This document shows positions 16,861 to 26,766 of a stretch of DNA of 64,000 bases, piece by piece. Each line of letters begins with the position of its first letter. The first letter of the stretch is position 1. The position numbers and the translations under genes were made by a program. The notes beneath the pieces are model-generated. The model had not been told where the DNA came from, searched no databases, and was given only the letters and a program-made list of their open reading frames with translations. Source of the stretch: Asticcacaulis sp. AC460 (lineage in GTDB: Bacteria > Pseudomonadota > Alphaproteobacteria > Caulobacterales > Caulobacteraceae); contig NZ_AWGD01000019.1 of assembly GCF_000495795.1 (NCBI RefSeq), positions 238,326 to 302,325 on the forward strand, given 5' to 3'.

Positions 16861-19800
16861 CTACCAAACGATGTGCGCAAGTACCTCCGTCTGGAGCGCG
16901 TTGTTGACGGTAATTGTATTCCCGCCGCCCAGGTCGATCAGGACGTTGCCGCCGTTCTGGGTAACGATTCCGGTATTGGTCGCGCCGTTGGTGTAGGCGT
17001 GGATGTTGATGGCGTCGTCCTGGGCGGCGGTGAAGTCGGTGATGACGTCGACGCCACTGCCGGCTTCGAACAGGAAGATGTCGGCGCCCAGGCCGCCGGT
17101 CAGGTTGTCGGCGCCGCCCTTGCCGTTGAGGGTGTTGTTGCCGGTATTGCCGCTGAGCGTATTGGTCAGCGAGTTGCCGGTGGCGTTGACATTGTCACCG
17201 CCTGTCAGGTTCAGGGTCTCGGCGTAGCGCTGATTCAGGCTGTAGGTGACGGTCGAGAAGATGACGTCATTGCCCGAACCGCCGGCTTCGACGACATTGT
17301 CGCCGACCGTCTGGACGTAGAAGGTGTCGTCGCCCAGCCCGCCGGCCAGGACATTGACGCCGGCATTGCCGGTGAGGATGTTGTTGCCGTCATTGCCCGT
17401 GCCGTTGATGGCCGCGGCGCCCGTCAGGGTCAGGTTTTCGGAATTGGCGCCCAGGGTCCAGGTGATCGAGGCTTCGATCAGTTCGGCGCCGCCGCCGGCG
17501 TTTTCGGTGATACTGTCGCCGGCATTGTCGACGACGAAGGTGTCGTTGCCGCTGCCGCCGATCATGGTGTCGGCGCCGGCGCCGCCATCCAGCCGGTCGT
17601 GACCGGTCCCACCGTCCAGGGTGTTGTTGGCGGCGTTGCCGGTCAGGGTGTTGGCCAGGCTGTTGCCGGTGCCGTTGACGGGGTCGCCGCCGATCAAAGT
17701 CAGGTTTTCGACCTGACGGCCAGCCAGGCTGTAGGTGACGAAGCTGTTGATCAGGTCCGTACCTTCGTTCGAGGCCTCGACGACATTGTCGGTGGTGTTC
17801 TGAACGAAGTAGGTGTCGTTGCCCAAGCCGCCGGTCAGGATGTTGGTACCTGTGTTGCCGTAGAGGATATTGTCCAGCGCGTTGCCGGTGGCGTTGATAT
17901 TGGCTGAGCCCGTCAGGACGATGTTCTCGAGGTTGTAGCCCAGGGTGTAGGTGACGGAGGCCTCGACCGTGTCGGTGCCTTCGCCGGAATTTTCATAGAC
18001 GACGTCGCCGGCGACACTGACGATAAAGGTGTCGTCGCCGAGGCCGCCATACATGGTGTCATTGCCGGCGCCGCCGTCCAGGCTATTGTTGCCGGTGTTG
18101 CCGGTGACGGTGTTGGCCTGGCCGTTTCCGGTGCCATTGAGATTGGCGCTGCCGGTCAGGGTCAGGGCTTCGACAAAGGTGCCGGCCAGGCTGTAGGTGA
18201 CGCTGGCATAGACCAGGTCGGTGCCCTGACCGCTCGGTTCGATGATGCTGTCGATCTCAGAGTCGACATAGTAGGTGTCGTTGCCGGCGCCGCCGGACAT
18301 GGTGTCCGTGACAGCGCCGCCATCCAGGACGTCGTCGCCGTTGTTGCCGACCAGGCTGTCATTGCCGCCGTAGGCGTGGATGGTGTCGTTCTGGCCGGCG
18401 CCGATCAGGGTGTTCTGATACTGGTTACCGTTCAGGTCGAGCGCCGGCATGTAGGTGGAGGACAGGGTGTAGGATTCGCTGCCGGCCTGCTGGCCCAGGC
18501 TGAAGCCGGTGTCGGTACCGACCGCCGTACGGCCGCGGAAGTCCGGCAGGGCGAAGTTGGTGGTGCCATTGCCGCCGTAGGTGGTGCCCAGGAGGGAGAA
18601 GAGGGCGGTGTTCTGGGCGATGCTCAGGAGCTGGCCCTCGCAGAACATCCAGCCGCGCGGCGCATAGTTGATGGCGGTGATGGCGATTTCGCCGATATAC
18701 TGCTCTTCGGGATCGCCTTCTGTCAGGCTGTTGCGGGACGGGAAGATGCCCTGGGTGGCGATCATGTAGTGCAGGGCCAGGGAGGGGCCGTTGTTGGTGA
18801 CGGGGTTGCCGCTGCCGGCCATGTCCGCCGGCAGCTCGTTCTGATCGATATATTCGCGGTCGCTGCCGAAGGCCTGGCCCAAGGAGTGGCTGGCGGAGAC
18901 CCCGACGACGGTACGGCCGCGCAGATCGGGCAGGGCGAAGGTGGTCGTGCCGTTGCCGCCGTAGGTGGTGCCCAGCAGGGAGAACAGGGCGATGTTCTGG
19001 GAGATCGACAGGAGCTGGCCTTCGCAGGCGAGGTAGCCGCGGGGGACGTATGAACCGGCGAACTGAACCACCAGGCCCATCATGTCCATATTATTGCCGA
19101 TGAGGCCGCCGTCGCTCAGGCCGTCGTCAGCAAGTCCATCCTGGGAGGGGAAGATGCCCTGGATCTGGATCAGGTAGCGGGTGCCCAGGGACGGGTTGTA
19201 GTTGTCGAGCGAGGCGGCGGTGCCGCCGGCGCTGTAGGGCAGGTTGGCGGAGGCGATGTTAAGCGTTTCGGCGCCGAAGACCTGGCCGAGCGTCCGTGGC
19301 GTCAGGCCGGCACCGGTGCCGATGCCGACCGTGGTACGGCCGCCGAGGTCCGGCAGGGCGAAGGTGGTGATACCGTCGCCGCCATAGGTGGTGCCGAACA
19401 GGGAGAAGAGGGCGGTGTTCTGGGCGATCGAAAGGAGTTGGCCGGCGGCGAGCGCATCGCCTTGTGGGGCGAAGTTGCCGGCGAACATGCGGATGCCGCC
19501 CATATAGGCGCTGTTGTTGACGCCTTCCTCAGGCGCACCGTTCAGGCCGTTCTGAGGCGGATAGATGCCTTCCAGTGGGACCAGGAAGTTGATGGTCAGG
19601 TAGGGCTGCCAGTTGCTTATGATATAAGGAGCGGCAATCGGCCCGGCGTCGGGGATGGCTGTGGCGAAGGTCAGGGCGTTGGTGACCGTGAAGGCAGCCG
19701 TGGACACGGTGTCGGTGCGGCCTTCGGCGAGGCTGGCGGTCGTGGCGGACACGGCGGACAGGCTGGTGGTGGAGGCAATGCCCAGCGCGACTGTCGCGGA

Positions 19801-19884
19801 AGACGCTGGGCTGAGGCCGAAATCGGAATGCCGGGAACCAAAGGCGGACAGGGATTCAGGCACGCTTAGGTACAACGGTTTCAT
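16861..19884 (-). CDS. Tail-collar / RTX-repeat secreted protein B
   Basis: The 1007-residue product begins MKPLYLSVPESL and has the same layout as protein A: three tail-collar units with LFSLFGTTYGGDGITTFALPD and similar motifs, then RTX-like repeats, then the C-terminal module ending LAHIVW. The two genes are tandem paralogues only 69 bases apart and clearly arose by duplication. Aspartate-rich GGAGNDT turns should bind calcium outside the cell. There is no classic signal peptide, consistent with type I export. A receptor or role is not evident. Confidence 0.85.
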   Translation of the reverse strand: MKPLYLSVPESLSAFGSRHSDFGLSPASSATVALGIASTTSLSAVSATTASLAEGRTDTVSTAAFTVTNALTFATAIPDAGPIAAPYIISNWQPYLTINFLVPLEGIYPPQNGLNGAPEEGVNNSAYMGGIRMFAGNFAPQGDALAAGQLLSIAQNTALFSLFGTTYGGDGITTFALPDLGGRTTVGIGTGAGLTPRTLGQVFGAETLNIASANLPYSAGGTAASLDNYNPSLGTRYLIQIQGIFPSQDGLADDGLSDGGLIGNNMDMMGLVVQFAGSYVPRGYLACEGQLLSISQNIALFSLLGTTYGGNGTTTFALPDLRGRTVVGVSASHSLGQAFGSDREYIDQNELPADMAGSGNPVTNNGPSLALHYMIATQGIFPSRNSLTEGDPEEQYIGEIAITAINYAPRGWMFCEGQLLSIAQNTALFSLLGTTYGGNGTTNFALPDFRGRTAVGTDTGFSLGQQAGSESYTLSSTYMPALDLNGNQYQNTLIGAGQNDTIHAYGGNDSLVGNNGDDVLDGGAVTDTMSGGAGNDTYYVDSEIDSIIEPSGQGTDLVYASVTYSLAGTFVEALTLTGSANLNGTGNGQANTVTGNTGNNSLDGGAGNDTMYGGLGDDTFIVSVAGDVVYENSGEGTDTVEASVTYTLGYNLENIVLTGSANINATGNALDNILYGNTGTNILTGGLGNDTYFVQNTTDNVVEASNEGTDLINSFVTYSLAGRQVENLTLIGGDPVNGTGNSLANTLTGNAANNTLDGGTGHDRLDGGAGADTMIGGSGNDTFVVDNAGDSITENAGGGAELIEASITWTLGANSENLTLTGAAAINGTGNDGNNILTGNAGVNVLAGGLGDDTFYVQTVGDNVVEAGGSGNDVIFSTVTYSLNQRYAETLNLTGGDNVNATGNSLTNTLSGNTGNNTLNGKGGADNLTGGLGADIFLFEAGSGVDVITDFTAAQDDAINIHAYTNGATNTGIVTQNGGNVLIDLGGGNTITVNNALQTEVLAHIVW

Positions 19885-19993
19885 GAAAATTCTCCCTCCG
19901 AAAAAAGCTGTCTATAGCATGGCCCTGCCGCTGCGGCAGTCACAATTGCTCTACCGATAGATGTGATTCATGACGTCCGCATGTCGGCGGCCG

Positions 19994-22570
19994 TTACCAG
20001 ACGATGTGGTCCATGACGTCGCCGACATTGGCGTGGGTTACCGTGATCACCGGACCTGCGATCAGGGTGATGGTGACGTCCTCGCCGCTCTGGCTGATGC
20101 GGCTGATATCCGAGACGCCATGGGTATAGGCATGGATATCGATACTGTCGCCTTCGGTTGAATTGAAGTCGGTGATGGTCGGACGCCCTGCGCCGGTGGT
20201 GAACAGGAAGATGTCGGCGCCCAGGCCGCCGGTCAGGAGGTCGCGGCCGCCGCCGCCATTGAGCGTGTTGTTGCCGTCATTGCCGGTCAGGACATTGTTC
20301 AGCGAATTGCCCGTGCCGTTGAGGTTGCCGCTGCCGGTCAGGATCAGGCTTTCGGCCGCGCGGCCGAACAGGGAGTAGGTCACGGTGGCGTAGACCGTGT
20401 CGGTGCCCTGGCCGTGCTGCTCGACGACATTATCCTGGGCATGGTCAACATAATAGGTATCGTCGCCCAGCCCGCCTTTCAGCACGTCGGCGCCGGCGCC
20501 GCCGTCCAGGCTGTTGTTGCCGGCAGTGCCGGTGATCGTATTGGCCAGGCTGTTGCCGGTGCCGTTGAGGTTTCCGTCCCCGGTCAGGATCAGGGTTTCG
20601 ACCGCCCGGCCGAACAGGGAATAGGTGACCGAGCTGAAGACCGTATCGTTGCCCTGGAGGTGCAGTTCGGCGACATTGTCCTGGACATGGTCGACATAAT
20701 AGGTGTCGTTGCCCAGGCCGCCGGCCATCCGGTCGGCGCCGGTGCCGCCGTCGAAGCTGTTGTTGCCGTCATTGCCGGTCAGGCTGTTGTTCAGCGAATT
20801 GCCGGTGACCGTGAGATCGGCGGTCCCGGTCATGATAAAGGTCTCAATGGCGCGGCCGAACAGGGAGTAGCTGACCGAACTGAAGATGGTGTCGGTGCCT
20901 TCGGTATGCAGTTCGACGACCCGGTCGGTGGCGTTCTGGATGTAGTAGGTGTCGTTGCCGCGGCCGCCGGTCAGGGTGTTGACCCCGGCATTGCCGGTCA
21001 GGACATTGGCCACCAGGTTGCCGGTGCCGTTGACATTGCCGTCTCCCGTCAGGGTCAGGTTTTCGACGTGGTTGCCCAGCGTGTAGGTCGCGTCGGTTTC
21101 GACGGTGTCGAGGCCTTCCAGGAGCTTTTCGACGACGGTATCGTTGCCGCCCATTAGGACATAGGTATCGTCGCCCAGCCCGCCGGTCAGGATGTTGACG
21201 CCGGCATTGCCTATCAGCAGGTTGCCGAGATCGTTGCCAGTGCCGTTGTCGTCACCGATGCTGGTCAGGGTCAGGTTTTCGACATGGGCGGGCAGGGAGA
21301 AAGTGCCCGCGGTCATAACGGTATCGATACCCTTGTTGGCCGTTTCGACGATGCGGTCGGGATTGCTCGCCCGGAACTCGACGATATAGGTGTCGTTGCC
21401 GGCGCCGCCCTCCAGATAGTCACGCCCTCCGCGGCCGTCGAGGATGTTGTTCTCGCTATTGCCCTTGATGGAATTGCCCCTGTCATTGCCCGTCCCGCGG
21501 ATGGCGTTCCCGGTCAGTTCCAGGCTGTCGATGTTGTAGGCGTGAGCGTCATCGAGCGTGAAGTCGATGGACGCTCGGATGACCGCCTCGATGTACTCCT
21601 GGCCGTCCTCCTCGATGGCCACGTCGCCGGGGTTGTCGATGGTGTAATAATCCATCTCGAACCCGCCATACATGGTATCGGCGCCGGTGCCGCCATCGAG
21701 GCCATTGCTTTCGTCGTCACCGTACAGGACGTCGTCGCCTTCGAGGCCGTAGAGGGAGCCGCGGGGAAACTCATCTGGGGTGCCCAGGTGAATGATGTTG
21801 TTCTGGGCGTTGCCGTAAGCGTAGTTGCCGTGCAAACTCAGGTTTTCGAAATTGTCGGGCAGGGTATAGCGTTCAGCGATGACGCGTATTGTATCGCCGT
21901 CTCTCTGCTCGTCATTTTCGACAATAACAGCGTGTTCGTTTTCACCGATATCGTAATAATCGCCGCCGCCGCCGCCGATCAGGAGATCGTTACCGGAGGT
22001 TCCTCCCAGTACGTCATTGCCCAGGCCGCCGCTAAGGGTGTCATCACCGATGCCACCGTCCAGCCGGTCAGTGCCAACCGTGCCGGTCAGGGAATCGTTG
22101 CCGGCGCCACCATCCAGGTCGATCACTTCGACATCGTAAAGCACGGTCGTGCCGAAACCCGCGATATCGATGGCGTAGCCGCCGTCGGATTGCGGCGCCG
22201 CGATGATCGACGTTCCGGCCGGAGCGGCGGTGTAACTGATCCTGGCTGTGTCGTTGCCGCCGCCGGCGTGCCAGACAAACGGGCCGTGTGAGTAGGCGAT
22301 GATCAGGGTGTCATTGCCGCTGCCCGTGTGCAGGGCCGACAGCCGCTCTACATTGCGGATCAGCATGCCCAGCGCCGTCCAGCCGGTCGCATTCCCCGCC
22401 AGGTGAGCGCTGTACTGGATGTTCGCCGTGGCCGCGCTGAGGTCGATGGAAATGACGTCCGTGCCGGCGCCGCCGTCGACGGAGTCGTTGAAGCTGATGC
22501 CCGTGAAGGTGTCGTTGTCCGAGGTGCCCTGGAAAATATCGGCTTCCGGTGTGCCTACATATGCCGCCAT
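19994..22570 (-). CDS. RTX-type calcium-binding secreted protein C
   Basis: The protein has 858 residues and no tail-collar domains. It begins MAAYVGTPEADIFQGTSDND and consists almost wholly of hemolysin-type repeats. These alternate GGxGNDTYY/V blocks with ENLTLTGDGNVNGTGN beta-strand blocks. The C-terminal region (GGLGADIFLF, TDFNSTEGDSIDIHAY, ending MDHIVW) is homologous to that of proteins A, B and D. It is likely a calcium-folded surface or extracellular protein sent out by the same type I system. No enzymatic domain is seen. Confidence 0.85.
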   Translation of the reverse strand: MAAYVGTPEADIFQGTSDNDTFTGISFNDSVDGGAGTDVISIDLSAATANIQYSAHLAGNATGWTALGMLIRNVERLSALHTGSGNDTLIIAYSHGPFVWHAGGGNDTARISYTAAPAGTSIIAAPQSDGGYAIDIAGFGTTVLYDVEVIDLDGGAGNDSLTGTVGTDRLDGGIGDDTLSGGLGNDVLGGTSGNDLLIGGGGGDYYDIGENEHAVIVENDEQRDGDTIRVIAERYTLPDNFENLSLHGNYAYGNAQNNIIHLGTPDEFPRGSLYGLEGDDVLYGDDESNGLDGGTGADTMYGGFEMDYYTIDNPGDVAIEEDGQEYIEAVIRASIDFTLDDAHAYNIDSLELTGNAIRGTGNDRGNSIKGNSENNILDGRGGRDYLEGGAGNDTYIVEFRASNPDRIVETANKGIDTVMTAGTFSLPAHVENLTLTSIGDDNGTGNDLGNLLIGNAGVNILTGGLGDDTYVLMGGNDTVVEKLLEGLDTVETDATYTLGNHVENLTLTGDGNVNGTGNLVANVLTGNAGVNTLTGGRGNDTYYIQNATDRVVELHTEGTDTIFSSVSYSLFGRAIETFIMTGTADLTVTGNSLNNSLTGNDGNNSFDGGTGADRMAGGLGNDTYYVDHVQDNVAELHLQGNDTVFSSVTYSLFGRAVETLILTGDGNLNGTGNSLANTITGTAGNNSLDGGAGADVLKGGLGDDTYYVDHAQDNVVEQHGQGTDTVYATVTYSLFGRAAESLILTGSGNLNGTGNSLNNVLTGNDGNNTLNGGGGRDLLTGGLGADIFLFTTGAGRPTITDFNSTEGDSIDIHAYTHGVSDISRISQSGEDVTITLIAGPVITVTHANVGDVMDHIVW

Positions 22571-22669
22571 GATTATGTCTCCCGCCCGTTTCCGCGGCGG
22601 AGATTAATCCTGTTATGCCGGGATACAACCGGGTTTATTGGTCACACCCCGTCACCGTGCGGTCACAGT

Positions 22670-25600
22670 CTACCAGACGATCTGCGCCAGCACGTCGGCG
22701 CGGACGGCATTGAGCAGGGTGATGACATTGCCGCCGCCCAGGTTGATCACCGTATCGGCGCCGGCCTGGGTGACCAGGCCGGCGTTGGCGACACCGCCGG
22801 TATGGGCGTTGATATTGAGGGTGTCGTTCTGGGCGGCGCTGAAGTCGGTGACAGTGTCGGCGCGGCTGCCCAGCCCGAACAGGAAGATGTCGGCGCCGCC
22901 ATTGCCCGTCAGGATGTCGTTGCCGCCGAGGCCGTTCAGCGTATTGGCGCCGGCGTTGCCGATCAGGGTGTTGGCCAGGCTGTTGCCCAGGGCGTCGATA
23001 TTGGCCGATCCGGTCAGGTTCAGGGTTTCGGCATAGCGGCCGGTCAGGTTGTAGCTGACGGTCGAATAGATGATATCGGTGCCTTCGCCGCCGGCCTCGA
23101 CGACCTTGTCGCCGGTCGCCTGGACATAATAGGTGTCGTTACCCAGTCCGCCGGTCATTGTATCGGCGCCGGCGCCGCCGTCGAGCAGGTTGTTGCCTGT
23201 ATTGCCGGTCAGCTTGTTGCCGACACCGTTGCCGATGGCCGTCAGGTCGTCGGCTCCGGTCAGGGTCAGGTTTTCGACCACCCGGCCGGTCAGGTTGTAG
23301 CTGGCGCTGGCGATGACGGTGTCGGTACCGGCGCCCGAGGCTTCGGTGACGATGTCGAGGCTGTCGTCGACATAATAGGTGTCGTTGCCCAGGCCGCCGA
23401 CCAGGGTATCGACCCCGCCGGCGCCATCCAGGACGTTGTTGCCGTCATTGCCGGTAATGACGTTGTTCGACAGATTGCCGGTGCCGTTGGCGGCCGTGCC
23501 GGTCAGGATCAGGCGTTCGACCTCGGCCGACAGGAGGTAGCTGGCCGAGGCGTAGACGGTGTCGAGGCCGCCATCCGCGCCTTCAAAGATTTCGTCGGAC
23601 GCGACATTGACGAAATAGGTGTCGTCGCCCGCATTGCCGACCATGATGTCGACACCCGCGCCACCATCCAGCAAATTGTTGAGGGCATTGCCGTAGAGCT
23701 GATTGGCGGAGCCGTTGCCGATGGCTTCAACGGCCGTGTCGCCGGTCAGGTACAGGGCTTCGACGTAGCGGCCGACGAGGCTGTAGCTGACCTCACTATA
23801 GATGACGTCGTTGCCGGCATTGTTGGCTTCGACGACCTTGTCGCCGGCGTTCTGGATGTAATAGGCGTCGTTGCCCAGGCCGCCGCTCAGGACATTGTCG
23901 CCCGTATTGCCGGTCAGGGTATTGTTCAGGTCATTGCCGGTGCCGTTGATATTGGCCGTGCCGGTCAGTGTCAGGTCGTCGACGTGGTTGCCAAGGGTAT
24001 AGTTGAAGGCGGCAAAAACCACATCGATGCCGCCGCCATCGGACTCGGTGACGATGTCGCTGTTGCTGTCGACATAGTACTGGTCGTTGCCATTGCCGCC
24101 GATCAGGGTATCGCCGCCGCTGCCGCCATCGAGGATGTCGTTGCCGGCGCCACCTTCCAGGAAGTCGAGACCGGAACCGCCGTAAAGGCGGTCGAGGCCG
24201 TCGCCTCCGACCAGTTCGTCGGCGCCGGAACCGCCGTCCAGGCGATCGTTGAGGCCGCGCCCGAACAGGATGTCATCGCCGCCCCGGCCGTAGAAGAATC
24301 CCGGCGCCCAGTTACTGCCCAGGATCTGGTTGGCGGCGTTGGAGCCGTAAGCGAAAATGTGGTCGGCCATGTCCAGGAACGGGTCGCCGGGAACGAAGAT
24401 TCCGTTCTGCACCTCAAAGGTCAGGTTTTCGACACCGACAAGGCTGTTGACCTGGCCGCCGACCTCCATATAGCCGTTGGCCAGGTCGATATAGATACCG
24501 CCGATGCCGGTCGGATCCCATTCTTCGCCGCGGGTTTCGTCGACATATATGCCGCGCGCGAAGGCGAGGACCAGGGTGTCATTGCCCGCGCCGCCATCGA
24601 TGGTGTTGCCGGAAAAGGTGAGGGTCGCCAGGCCTGAGGCGCCGTTGATCCCGTTACTTGCGCGTTCACCCAGGTCGGCGCCACCCAGGCCGCCTTCGCC
24701 GCCGATGCCGCCGCGGCCGCCGTTGAGGACGAATTCCAGCTTCAGTCGCTCGTCGGCGGGGGTGCCGGTGATATGATTGTTGGTGAAGGTGATGGCGACA
24801 TCGCTGCCGTCGCCTCCGTCACCGCCGCGGCCGCCCGCGCCATATTGGCCGGCCGTAGTGCCGGCCCCGCCGCGGCCACCGTCGCCGGCAATGCCGCCGA
24901 GGGCGCCGATGACTTCGATGCGGTGGCTGTTGAAGCCTGTGTCGAACGAGAGGTAGACGCTGTCGACCAGGACTCCGGCTGTGCCGCCATCGCCGCCACG
25001 GCCGCCGTCGCCGCCATCGCCGGGTGTGTCGCCCGCGCTGCCGGTCCGGCCGAAACCGCCCAGCATGTAGCCTGCGGTGAAGCCGGCAGTCAGGTTCAGC
25101 CGTGCCGACGGATGCAGAGGATCGGTGATGACCGTGCTGTCGGTCAGGCGGATCAGGACGTCGCCATTGTCGCCGCCGTTTGCCGCCAGTCCGGCCGCGC
25201 CGCCCGTACCGGCGATGCCGTTACCGCCCAGGCCGCCGCCGCCGCCATAGCCGGCCGTGCCGCCAGTCGCGATGATGGTCATGACTTCGGTGTAGGAGAT
25301 GCCCGTCAGGTCGATGGTCAGGTCGCCGCCTTGGCCGCCTGTGGCGCCGTTGCCGCCAATGCCGCCCGGCGCACCGGCATTGGCGTGGCCGCCGCCGCCA
25401 CCCTTGCCGCCCGAACCGGAGGTTGCCAGCAGGCTCTGACCGCCGAGCAGTTCCTGGATATTTTCCTCAGTGATGTCGATGACCAGGCTTTCGCCGCTGC
25501 CGCCGGCCGTGGCGTTGCCGCCATCAGCGCCGTCATTGCCCGGGGGCGGGGTCGCGCCATTGGCGCCGTCGGTGCCGTTGATACCCGTGAACGTCGTCAT
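22670..25600 (-). CDS. Glycine-rich / RTX-repeat secreted protein D
   Basis: The start at 25600 (MTTFTGINGTDG) follows CAGGGAAG and gives about 976 residues. The first third is strikingly Gly/Ala/Asp-rich (GGKGGGGGHANAGAPGG, GDGGDGGRGGDGGTAG), interrupted by short beta strands such as SLVIDITEENIQELL and VLIRLTDSTVI. This is a PE_PGRS- or collagen-like pattern. From about residue 400 it turns into ordinary RTX repeats and ends with the shared C-terminal module (GGADIFLF, TDFSAAQND, LAQIVW). It is transcribed first of the four RTX genes. The glycine-rich part may form a stiff solenoid at the cell surface. Confidence 0.82.
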   Translation of the reverse strand: MTTFTGINGTDGANGATPPPGNDGADGGNATAGGSGESLVIDITEENIQELLGGQSLLATSGSGGKGGGGGHANAGAPGGIGGNGATGGQGGDLTIDLTGISYTEVMTIIATGGTAGYGGGGGLGGNGIAGTGGAAGLAANGGDNGDVLIRLTDSTVITDPLHPSARLNLTAGFTAGYMLGGFGRTGSAGDTPGDGGDGGRGGDGGTAGVLVDSVYLSFDTGFNSHRIEVIGALGGIAGDGGRGGAGTTAGQYGAGGRGGDGGDGSDVAITFTNNHITGTPADERLKLEFVLNGGRGGIGGEGGLGGADLGERASNGINGASGLATLTFSGNTIDGGAGNDTLVLAFARGIYVDETRGEEWDPTGIGGIYIDLANGYMEVGGQVNSLVGVENLTFEVQNGIFVPGDPFLDMADHIFAYGSNAANQILGSNWAPGFFYGRGGDDILFGRGLNDRLDGGSGADELVGGDGLDRLYGGSGLDFLEGGAGNDILDGGSGGDTLIGGNGNDQYYVDSNSDIVTESDGGGIDVVFAAFNYTLGNHVDDLTLTGTANINGTGNDLNNTLTGNTGDNVLSGGLGNDAYYIQNAGDKVVEANNAGNDVIYSEVSYSLVGRYVEALYLTGDTAVEAIGNGSANQLYGNALNNLLDGGAGVDIMVGNAGDDTYFVNVASDEIFEGADGGLDTVYASASYLLSAEVERLILTGTAANGTGNLSNNVITGNDGNNVLDGAGGVDTLVGGLGNDTYYVDDSLDIVTEASGAGTDTVIASASYNLTGRVVENLTLTGADDLTAIGNGVGNKLTGNTGNNLLDGGAGADTMTGGLGNDTYYVQATGDKVVEAGGEGTDIIYSTVSYNLTGRYAETLNLTGSANIDALGNSLANTLIGNAGANTLNGLGGNDILTGNGGADIFLFGLGSRADTVTDFSAAQNDTLNINAHTGGVANAGLVTQAGADTVINLGGGNVITLLNAVRADVLAQIVW

Positions 25601-25676
25601 GGTATTGCTTCCCTGCGCCAAACGGCCTGAATTTGCGCCGTAACATGACATGGGACAGCGTTACGTCAATACCGCC

Positions 25677-26729
25677 TCACATGAACTCCAGACTGAATTC
25701 TTTATACAGAACGGTTTTGGTCCCGGCGGTAACCGTGTAGGTGGCGCGATATTTGCCTTTCGGCCAGGATCCGCCGGGTGGCCGTTCACCTGTGAAGGCC
25801 ATGTACTGGGCCTTGTTGCGGTCCAGCATAGGCTGGGCCGAGGTCACCAGGACCTTGCCGTCGGGCTTGTAGATGGTCAGGGTCTGAACGTCTCCGGACT
25901 GCAGGTTGATGGCGCGGACCCAGGCAACCAAGGCGGGGCTGGACCTGGTCGCCATGGGGATATTGCCGCGCTCGATGGCATCCATGGTCACAGGGCCGGG
26001 GGCAAAGCCGGCATTGAGCATCTGGCGGCCGGCATAGACCATCTGCTGTCTGACGCCGGCGTTCCACAGGGTGGTTGCTGTCGTGGGGGAGCACGAGGCC
26101 GACAGGTTGAACGGATCGACGGGCTTGTTGTCCTTGAATACGCCCAGGTGCAGGTGCGGAAATGCCGCCCAGCCGGCCTGTCCGACCAGGGCCAGCTTGT
26201 CGCCGGCCTTGACCTTCTGGCCGTCCTTCACACTGATCGAGCCCTGGCGCATGTGGCAGTACTGTGTATGCCAGCCATTGCCATGGATGACCACCACGCG
26301 GTTGCCGCAGGCCCGGTCGGACGGCACGGCGGCCTGGTTATAGGCGCCGACCTCCCAGTCGGGCGCGCCGTCTCGCACGCCGGCCACCACCCCGTCGGCC
26401 ACGGCCAGAACGGCGACGCCGCGCGCCTGGGCGACCTTGTCCGGGATGCGGAAGTCGGTGCCGTCGTGGCCGTCATAGGTGGCGCCGCCGCAGGTATAGT
26501 CGCTGGCCGGGCCCTTGTTCGGATCGCGGTCGGCATATTGCTGGATGACGCAGTCCTTGCCGATGTCGCAGGCGATGGGCGAGCCCATGCTGAAGCCGCC
26601 GGGCGCCTGAGTCAGGGTCGGCTGCGGCACGGGCTCGACGGAGACGGCCGGCGCCGTGTCGGCCTTGGGCGGAGAACAGGCGGCCAGTAAGGCGAAGCCG
26701 GCGGCGATCAGAAGCGGGCGCTGGGTCAT
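25677..26729 (-). CDS. M23-family peptidase lipoprotein
   Basis: The protein has 350 residues with a lipoprotein signal (FALLAACSPP, lipobox cysteine). A LytM/M23 domain holds the zinc motifs GHDGTDF and HLHLG, with HTQYCHM between them. M23 enzymes cut peptide cross-links in murein or activate amidases. A C-terminal beta domain of about 150 residues (YKPDGKVLVTSAQP, KGKYRATYTVTAGTKT) follows and may bind the wall or a partner. Located between the RTX cluster and folA, it seems to be its own transcription unit. Confidence 0.88.
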   Translation of the reverse strand: MTQRPLLIAAGFALLAACSPPKADTAPAVSVEPVPQPTLTQAPGGFSMGSPIACDIGKDCVIQQYADRDPNKGPASDYTCGGATYDGHDGTDFRIPDKVAQARGVAVLAVADGVVAGVRDGAPDWEVGAYNQAAVPSDRACGNRVVVIHGNGWHTQYCHMRQGSISVKDGQKVKAGDKLALVGQAGWAAFPHLHLGVFKDNKPVDPFNLSASCSPTTATTLWNAGVRQQMVYAGRQMLNAGFAPGPVTMDAIERGNIPMATRSSPALVAWVRAINLQSGDVQTLTIYKPDGKVLVTSAQPMLDRNKAQYMAFTGERPPGGSWPKGKYRATYTVTAGTKTVLYKEFSLEFM

Positions 26730-26766
26730 GGGGCGAGCCTAACCCAATCGCGGGAATTCGGCCAGA

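Noticed and set aside
13807..24637. Very long plus-strand open frames opposite the RTX genes (for example 13807-15633, 22328-24637)
   Set aside because: They are mirror frames of GC-rich repeats; they have no starts with ribosome sites or recognisable domains, while the minus strand carries clear RTX proteins.
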